NCBI RefSeq assembly: GCF_036320965.1
Contig: NC_092270.1
Coordinates: 22,546,940-22,610,939 of the forward strand
Direction: 5' to 3'
DNA from: Panulirus ornatus
Taxonomy: Eukaryota > Arthropoda > Malacostraca > Decapoda > Palinuridae
Length of the DNA stretch: 64,000 bases
Made by a program: the position numbers and the translations under genes. Each line of letters opens with the position of its first letter. Within the stretch, counting starts at the first letter, position 1. The notes under the pieces were generated by a model, which did not search any database, was not told the DNA's origin, and saw only the letters and a list, made by a program, of their open reading frames with translations. Of the stretch, positions 57,646 through 64,000 are shown piece after piece.

Positions 57646-58257
57646 AAAATGATTTGTTTACATTCTCTAAGCCTGTTGTATACATCCCACGTTAATTTGC
57701 ATTTTTAGTTTCATTCACTCTCTTTCTAGCTATCTAATGTGTATTTAGAGAACATTATAAAGTCATTATGTATGGGAAATGGCTTGCAAGTGCAATCATA
57801 GGAAAAGCATCCAAGGTGCCTGGGAAAGTGATTAATGTATACCTAAAGATGCAAGTGACACACAGGATTGAAACAGGTAAGCGTTGCTGGGTCAGTCACT
57901 TTCATTAGCTTTCTCTCCCATTAAAACATTATTTGATAATAATGAGATTATGTTAACATTGTTTTATTATTGAAAAACTAAATAATATCTGCAGAGCCAT
58001 TGCTGTTAATGAAGGAAGCCAATATATAGCACTTCCTATTGTAAGAATTGAGACTGTCAGGAATGGCTCTCCATTGGCACCATGTTATAATGATACTTTC
58101 AGTGGATTTTTCACTTAATGGACTAAAGAACACATCCCATATATTAAAAGAGGTCGTCTATGTACGTATCCTTTGGGTTAACTATCCCCCTGTAATATTT
58201 TTTAGCATTTCAAACTGAATAATTCACTTTAAGATGATTTTAACTTGATCATCAAAT
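57646..58257 (+). other. Intron sequence, unrecognised
   Basis: AT-rich, with no coding exon, SINE or LINE signature that I recognise. Confidence 0.4.
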
Positions 58258-59732
58258 TATTTTTTTTTTTTCTTTTTTTGCTTTGTCGCTGTCTCTCACA
58301 TTTGCAAGGTAGCGCAAGGAAACAGACGAAAGGATGGCCCAACCCACCCCCATACACAATGCATATACATACACGTCCACACACGCAAATATACATACCT
58401 ATACATCTCAATGTACACATATATATACACACACAGACACATACATATATACCCATACACACAATTCACACTGTCTGCCTTTATTCATTCCCATCGCCAC
58501 CTCGCCACACATGGAATACCATCCCCCTCCCCCCTCATGTGTGCGAGGTAGCACTAGGAAAAGACAACAAAGGCCCCATTCGTTCACACTCAGTCTCTAG
58601 CTGTCATGCAATAATGCCCGAAACCACAGCTCCCTTTCCACATCCAGGCCCCACACAACTTTCCATGGTTTACCCCAGATGCTTCACATGCCCTGATTCA
58701 ATCCACTGACAGCACGTCAACCCCGGTATACCACATCGATCCAATTCACTCTATTCCTTGCCCTCCTTTCACCCTCCTGCATGTTCAGGCCCCGATCACA
58801 CAAAATCTTTTTCACTCCATCTTTCCACCTCCAATTTGGTCTCCCACTTCTCCTCGTTCCCTCCACTTCCGACACATATATCCTCTTGGTCAATCTTTCC
58901 TCACTCTTTCTCTCCATGTGCCCAAACCATTTCAAAACACCCTCTTCTGCTCTCTCAACCACGCTCTTTTTATTTCCACACATCTCTCTTACCCTTACAT
59001 TACTTACTCGATCAAACCACCTCACACCACACATTGTCCTCAAACATCTCATTTCCAGCACATCCACCCTCCTCCGCACAACTCTATCCATAGCCCACGC
59101 CTCGCAACCATACAACATTGTTCGAACCACTATTCCTTCAAACATACCCATTTTTGCTTTCCGAGATAATGTTCTCAACTTCCACACATTCTCCAAGGCC
59201 CCCAGGATTTTCACCCCCTCCCCCACCCTATGATTCACTTCCGCTTCCATGGTTCCATCCGATGCCAGATCCACTCCTAGATATCTAAAACACTTTACTT
59301 CTTCCAGTTTTTCTCCATTCAAACTTACCTCCCAATTGACTTGACCCTCAACCCTACTGTACCTAATAACCTTGCTCTTATTCACATTTACTCTTAACTT
59401 TCTTCTTTCACACACTTTACCAAACTCAGTCACCAGCTTCTGCAGTTTCTCACATGAATCAGCCACCAGCGTTGTATCATCAGCGAACAACAACTGACTC
59501 ACTTCCCAAGCTCTCTCATCCCCAACAGACTTCATACTTGCCCCTCTTTCCAGAACTCTTGCATTTCACCTCCCTAACAACCCCATCCATAAACAAATTA
59601 AACAACCAATGAGACATCACACACCCTTGCCGCAAACCTACATTCACTGAGAACCAATCACTTTCCTCTCTTCCTACACGTACACATACCTTACATCCTT
59701 GATAAAAACTTTTCACTGCTTCTAACAACTTA
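58258..59732 (-). mobile_element. RTE-like LINE, 3' half with complete 3' UTR
   Basis: On the minus strand the frame 58717-59535 is open (272 codons) from MKSVGDERAWEVSQLLFADD to GERRARNRVNWIDVVYRG. An extra base near 59562 separates it from VNVGLRQGCVMSHWLFNLF (the usual SPW is SHW). The 3' UTR holds both modules (CTAGTGCTACCTCGCACAC near 58550 and the terminal one near 58310), then a T tract 58258-58280. It is cut on its 5' side at LLEAVKSF near 59730. The 3' UTR version resembles the one at 32.2 kb. Confidence 0.88.
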
Positions 59733-61220
59733 ATGTCATTAAGATAAACATGATGAACTAATAAGATTCATAGCAAAATAAGACATTACATTAAGCAGTT
59801 CAAAATAATCAACTTAGCGTAGATAGTTAGGGTACTACAGGTGAGAGCGCTATTATCAATTGACACATGTAGCTCCATTTATCTGAATTCCAGTTAACTA
59901 TAAAGTCTGAATAATCTACATTTAAGCTTAACTCCCCATTCAGAAAGAAATCCATCCTGCTGATTTTTTAGTTGAAATAAATTAACCAAATAGGATGTTT
60001 ATATTTTGCGGTTGGATTTACTGCCGCCACAGAGTGCTAGTTGGCAATTTGATATACCCACTGATCCTGCAGGACTGTGGTAACCCATTTTCTCTGTCAT
60101 TTGACCAGACTAATCTCTAATGATAGATCTGAACACTCAGGGAAGCAGGAAGGCTGATTCATATAGTGGAGTTAAGGTGAAGACATCAGACATTAGTGAG
60201 GCATGTAGTGCTTTTAAGGATATAGGGATTATTATACACAGCTCATATTTCATCTGCCAGTTTTTGGATGTACCACACATTGGACTTCTTGATGTTGAAA
60301 GGTCAGCCAGTAAAGGATGCATGTACATTAGCATCTAGGCAGTTTATTTTCTCATTAACTGTCATCACAGACTTATTACATTTCATTGGTGATTCACCAG
60401 AACAATTACTAGACTTTTTTTATCCACCCATAATGAATCTAAAGCACTGTGCAGTGTAACACAAGTGTATGCAGATGTTACACCTTAAGAACAAATGGAT
60501 CAAGTGATATCCCTAACAAAGACTGTGGTGCACGGGTATGTTGTTGGTATGAATTTATATCCTTGTGGATAGATCACTTAGTGCTCGTGGATTCCACTTA
60601 CAAGTGGTAACTTCACATGCAAAAAATCTACTAAATGCTGTAGTGTTATAGGTAGACAAAAGAGTACACTATCATTAAGGACGTTCACACCCCAGAGGAA
60701 CCCCACCTTACCTTACTCCTGCATGGAGCGCAGACTTGAAGCTGCAGGAACTCCAGAAAAGGGGTCCTGTAGTTGTATATGATGATTCTGATGATAATAC
60801 TACAGTTGTAAAGCTTCTTATCTACCTGTCTCAGTAATCTTGAACTGTACAGCATATGTGTTTGGGTCTTTAATGGACCCTTTCTTTATGGAATTTCTTG
60901 TGTACTGTTCACATAGCAGTGTAAATCCTAGTCAACTTTTTGATTTTGGAGACTAAGTAGTGTTTACTTTAATACAGGTATTCCAAGCAGAATGACAGTT
61001 CACAGAGCGATATTTTGTGATAGCATCATTTGAGAATTAGGGTAGAAGCTTGTAGAATGACCCTAAGTTTCCACAATAGCAGCAGATTTAAAGAAAATTC
61101 ATATTTTTAGAATATTCTTTTCCATTAGAATTGAAAAATTTTAGTTTAATGTATGACTTTTTGGTTATAATGCCTTTTATAATCATATCAAAGCAAAATA
61201 ACTAATATAAGATTCCTGTC
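59733..61220 (+). other. Intron sequence, unrecognised
   Basis: AT-rich with short frames at 60120-60338 and 60268-60459 that overlap in different frames and show no family motif. Near 60720-60780 GCGCAGACTTGAAGCTGCAG weakly resembles 20,870-20,890, next to a tRNA-SINE, and could be SINE debris. Confidence 0.35.
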
Positions 61221-61224
61221 TATT

Positions 61225-61560
61225 CAAGCCACTGGCAGTCACCTCATAAGGAACATCAAGTTTTCACATTTTAAATGTTCCATAAAGGTGTGATCTGCCT
61301 AGCTTGAAAACATTAAGATAAGTTAGATAATTATCCCTGGGTATAGAGGAGAAAGGATATTTCCCACTGTGTGTCATAGAAGGCGACTAAAAGGGGAGGG
61401 AGCAGGGGCTGGAAATCCTCCCCTCCCACTTTACTTTTTCCAAAAGAAGGTACAGAGAAGGGGACAAAGTGAGGATGTCCCTTCTAGGGCTCAGTTCTCT
61501 GTTCTTAACGCTACCTCACTAATGCGGGAAATGGCTAATATGCATGAAAAAAGTTAAATA
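61225..61560 (+). mobile_element. SINE-like element S1 with 5' extension
   Basis: The S1 blocks are complete in + orientation: GAGAAAGGATATTTCCCAC, GTCATAGAAGGCGACTAAAA, GGAAATCCTCCCCTCCC, TTCCAAAAGAAGGTACAGAG, CAGTTCTCTGTTCTTAACGC and the hairpin core CTACCTCACTAATGCGGG, then an A-rich end. The sequence before it (61225-61345, GGCAGTCACCTCATAAGGAA and on) recurs upstream of the partial copy at 61.75 kb. Confidence 0.75.
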
Positions 61561-61719
61561 ATGGCCAAAGACATCAATATCATTGTAAATATCACATGCT
61601 GATATGGATAAACTTAATTTGGAGGGTTTGACAAACCATTTTCTCCACCTCCATCATGCTCCACCGCCACCTACATAAATCCCTCACCAACTGCATATTT
61701 AGTTATATTTTTTTATGTT

Positions 61720-61950
61720 AGAGGCTCCAATCATGGACAAAAGTCCTCTGACAGTCACCCCATAAGGAATATCAAGTTTTCATATTTTTGATGTGCCATA
61801 AAAGTGAGATCTGCCCAACCTGCAAACATTAACATAAGTTAAATAATGGCCAAATACATGAGTATTTCTGGGGATAGGAGAGAAAGGATACTTCCCACGT
61901 ATTCCCTGTGTGTCATAGAAAGTGACTAATACAGGTGGGAGATGGGGGAC
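61720..61950 (+). mobile_element. Partial S1 copy with duplicated 5' flank
   Basis: GACAGTCACCCCATAAGGAA, ATATCAAGTTTTCATATTT and CCCACGTATTCCCTGTGTGT, then CATAGAAAGTGACTAATAC, where S1 is truncated. Before it (61728-61745) CTCCAATCATGGACAAAAG matches the 3' end of the Jockey-type fragment at 43.06 kb. Confidence 0.6.
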
Positions 61951-61966
61951 TGTGATTCCTTCATTC

Positions 61967-64000
61967 CAGTTTTTTTTTTTTTTCTTTTTTTTTCTTTTTT
62001 TTTTTGCTGTCTCCCGCGTTTGCGAGGTAGTGCAAGGAAACAGACAAAAGAAATGGCCCAACCCACCCCCATACACATGTATATACATACGTCCACACAC
62101 GCAAATATACATACCTACACAGCTTTCCATGGTTTACCCCAGACCCTTCACATGCCCCGATTCAATCCACTGACAGCACGTCAACCCCGGTATACCACAT
62201 CGCTCCAATTCACTCTATTCCTTGCCCTCCTTTCACCCTCCTGCATGTCCAGGCCCCAATCACACAAAATCTTTTTCACTCCATCTTTCCACCTCCAATT
62301 TGGTCTCCCTCTTCTCCTCGTTCCCTCCACCTCCGACACATATATCCTCTTGGTCAATCTTTCCTCACTCATTCTCTCCATGTGCCCAAACCATTTCAAA
62401 ACACCCTCTTCTGCTCTCTCAACCACGCTCTTTTTATTTCCACACATCTCTCTTACCCTTACGTTACTTATTCGATCGAACCACCTCACACCACACATTG
62501 TCCTCAAACATCTCATTTCCAGCACATCCATCCTCCTGCGCACAACTCTATCCATAGCCCATGCCTCGCAACCATACAGCATTGTTGGAACCACTATTCC
62601 TTCAAACATACCCATTTTTGCTTTCCGAGATAATGTTCTTGACTTCCACACATTCTTCAAGGCTCCCAGAATTTTCGCCCCCTCCCCCACCCTATGATCC
62701 ACTTCCGCTTCCATGGTTCCATCCGCTGCCAGATCCACTCCCAGATATCTAAAACACTTCACTTCCTCCAGTTTTTCTCCATTCAAACTCACCTCCCAAT
62801 TGACTTGACCCTCAACCCTACTGTACCTAATAACCTTGCTCTTATTCACATTTACTCTTAACTTTCTTCTTTCACACACTTTACCAAACTCAGTCACCAG
62901 CTTCTGCAGTTTCTCACATGAATCAGCCACCAGCGCTGTATCATCAGCGAACAACAACTGACTCACTTCCCAAGCTCTCTCATCCCCAACAGACTTCATA
63001 CTTGCCCCTCTTTCCAAAACTCTTGCATTCACCTCCCTAACAACCCCATCCATAAACAAATTAAACAACCATGGAGACATCACACACCCCTGCCGCAAAC
63101 CTACATTTACTGAGAACCAATCACTTTCCTCTCTTCCTACACGTACACATGCCTTACATCCTCGATAAAAACTTTTCACTGCTTCTAACAACTTGCCTCC
63201 CACACCATATATTCTTAATACCTTCCACAGAGCATCTCTATCAACTCTATCATATGCCTTCTCCAGATCCATAAATGCTACATACAAATCCATTTGCTTT
63301 TCTAAGTATTTCTCACATACATTCTTCAGAGCAAACACCTGATCCACACATCCTCTACCACTTCTGAAACCACACTGCTCTTCCCCAATCTGATGCTCTG
63401 TACATGCCTTCACCCTCTCAATCAATACCCTCCCATATAATTTACCAGGAATACTCAACAAACTTATACCTCTGTAATTTGAGCACTCACTCTTATCCCC
63501 TTTGCCTTTGTACAATGGCACTATGCACGCATTCCGCCAATCCTCAGGCACCTCACCGTGAGTCATACATACATTAAATAACCTTACCAACCAGTCAACA
63601 ATACAGTCACCCCCTTTTTTAATAAATTCCACTGCAATACCATCCAAACCTGCTGCCTTGCCGGCTTTCATCTTCCGCAAAGCTTTTACTACCTCTTCTC
63701 TGTTTACCAAATCATTTTCCCTAACCCTCTCACTTTGCACACCACCTCGACCAAAACACCCTATATCTGCCACTCTATCATCAAACACATTCAACAAACC
63801 TTCAAAATACTCACTCCATCTCCTTCTCACATCACCACTACTTGTTATCACCTCCCCATTTGCGCCCTTCACTGAAGTTCCCATTTGCTCCCTTGTCTTA
63901 CGCACTTTATTTACCTCCTTCCAGAACATCTTTTTATTCTCCCTAAAATTTAATGATACTCTCTCACCCCAACTCTCATTTGCCCTTTTTTTCACCTCTT
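61967..64000 (-). mobile_element. Least damaged RTE-like LINE copy, runs off the right edge
   Basis: On the minus strand a single frame is open from 63995 or beyond to 62181, then a short 3' UTR, the terminal module (62010-62040) and a T-rich start (61970-62004, the poly(A) of the element, interrupted by C). No inner GC module is present, as in the copies at 15.9 and 50-54 kb. The 5' part, including the endonuclease, is outside the window. Confidence 0.9.
62181..63995 (-). CDS. RTE-like LINE polyprotein, linker-RT-C-terminal part, uninterrupted
   Basis: At least 604 codons without a stop. Residues 1-110 are the basic linker (NFRENKKMFWKEVNK). The RT begins near AGLDGIAVEF (115-124), with CSNYRGISLLSIPGKLYGRV (171-190), CGFRSGRGCVDQVF (208-221), VAFMDLEKAYDR (239-250, catalytic Asp at 243), GLRQGCVMSPWLFNLFMDG (299-317) and LLFADDTALVAD (347-358, Asp pair 351-352). 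A C-terminal domain follows, with WFGHMERMSEERLTKRIYV and GRPNWRWKDGVKKIL. All catalytic residues of the palm are present, so this copy could encode working RT if its upstream endonuclease is intact. It would act in target-primed reverse transcription in the nucleus. The true start codon lies right of the window. Confidence 0.88.
   Translation of the reverse strand: MKKRANESWGERVSLNFRENKKMFWKEVNKVRKTREQMGTSVKGANGEVITSSGDVRRRWSEYFEGLLNVFDDRVADIGCFGRGGVQSERVRENDLVNREEVVKALRKMKAGKAAGLDGIAVEFIKKGGDCIVDWLVRLFNVCMTHGEVPEDWRNACIVPLYKGKGDKSECSNYRGISLLSIPGKLYGRVLIERVKACTEHQIGEEQCGFRSGRGCVDQVFALKNVCEKYLEKQMDLYVAFMDLEKAYDRVDRDALWKVLRIYGVGGKLLEAVKSFYRGCKACVRVGREESDWFSVNVGLRQGCVMSPWLFNLFMDGVVREVNARVLERGASMKSVGDERAWEVSQLLFADDTALVADSCEKLQKLVTEFGKVCERRKLRVNVNKSKVIRYSRVEGQVNWEVSLNGEKLEEVKCFRYLGVDLAADGTMEAEVDHRVGEGAKILGALKNVWKSRTLSRKAKMGMFEGIVVPTMLYGCEAWAMDRVVRRRMDVLEMRCLRTMCGVRWFDRISNVRVREMCGNKKSVVERAEEGVLKWFGHMERMSEERLTKRIYVSEVEGTRRRGRPNWRWKDGVKKILCDWGLDMQEGERRARNRVNWSDVVYRG

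Noticed and set aside
56913..61220. Downstream catalytic exons of the ABHD12-like gene
   Set aside because: I looked for a frame with the expected LHGN or GxSxG-type motifs between LINE copies and found none; they probably lie beyond the window.

Overview
This is a 64-kb piece of a repeat-rich animal nuclear genome. Protein-coding sequence is split into short exons with canonical GT-AG introns, and most of the rest is retrotransposon debris, microsatellites and minisatellites. An arthropod origin fits best: the host gene at 1.1-26.1 kb looks like a multidomain cysteine-rich protein family I associate with arthropods. The very high load of (TA)n, (GA)n and (CT)n tracts and RTE-type LINEs would suit a decapod crustacean, but that is an inference and no species is claimed.

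Two host genes are visible, both on the + strand. Gene 1 occupies 1,158-26,126 with eight exons. Their splice phases chain without a break (phase-1 introns except one phase-2), and they encode about 407 residues ending in a TGA. The first exon or exons lie left of the window. Gene 2 is represented by two exons, 46,638-46,756 (transmembrane segment) and 56,813-56,912, which together resemble the membrane-anchor region of the ABHD12 lysophosphatidylserine lipase family. The alpha/beta-hydrolase domain must lie beyond the right edge.

The introns and intergenic space are dominated by one RTE-like LINE family: APE-type endonuclease, reverse transcriptase, a C-terminal domain, and a 3' UTR carrying a GC-rich mini-hairpin (core CGCTACCTCGCTAACGCGGG) that ends in A-rich or (TA)n sequence. 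More than twenty copies or fragments lie in both orientations, often nested or joined head-to-tail. The most complete copy is 48.34-51.48 kb. The least damaged ORF (at least 604 codons) runs off the right edge on the minus strand. A second, short poly(A)-tailed element (SINE-like, about 250 bp) shares its 3' end with this LINE and is found both beside and inside LINE copies. Older layers include Jockey/CR1-type LINE remnants (0.65, 8.1-8.6, 18.1-19.1, 21.4-22.3, 33.7-34.5 and 43.0-43.5 kb), a Penelope-like fragment (46.0-46.6 kb) and tRNA-derived SINEs (17.6, 20.9-21.1 and 23.9 kb).

Layout: 0-26 kb, gene 1 with LINE-filled introns; 26-28 kb, AT-rich 3' flank; 28-34 kb, dense LINE cluster; 34.8-43 kb, mostly unrecognised AT-rich sequence with small minisatellites; 43-46.6 kb, rearranged LINE tails including a strikingly T-to-C-mutated tail and a Penelope fragment; 46.6-57 kb, two gene 2 exons separated by a 10-kb intron packed with near-identical LINE copies; 57-64 kb, more LINE and SINE copies, presumably in the next intron of gene 2.
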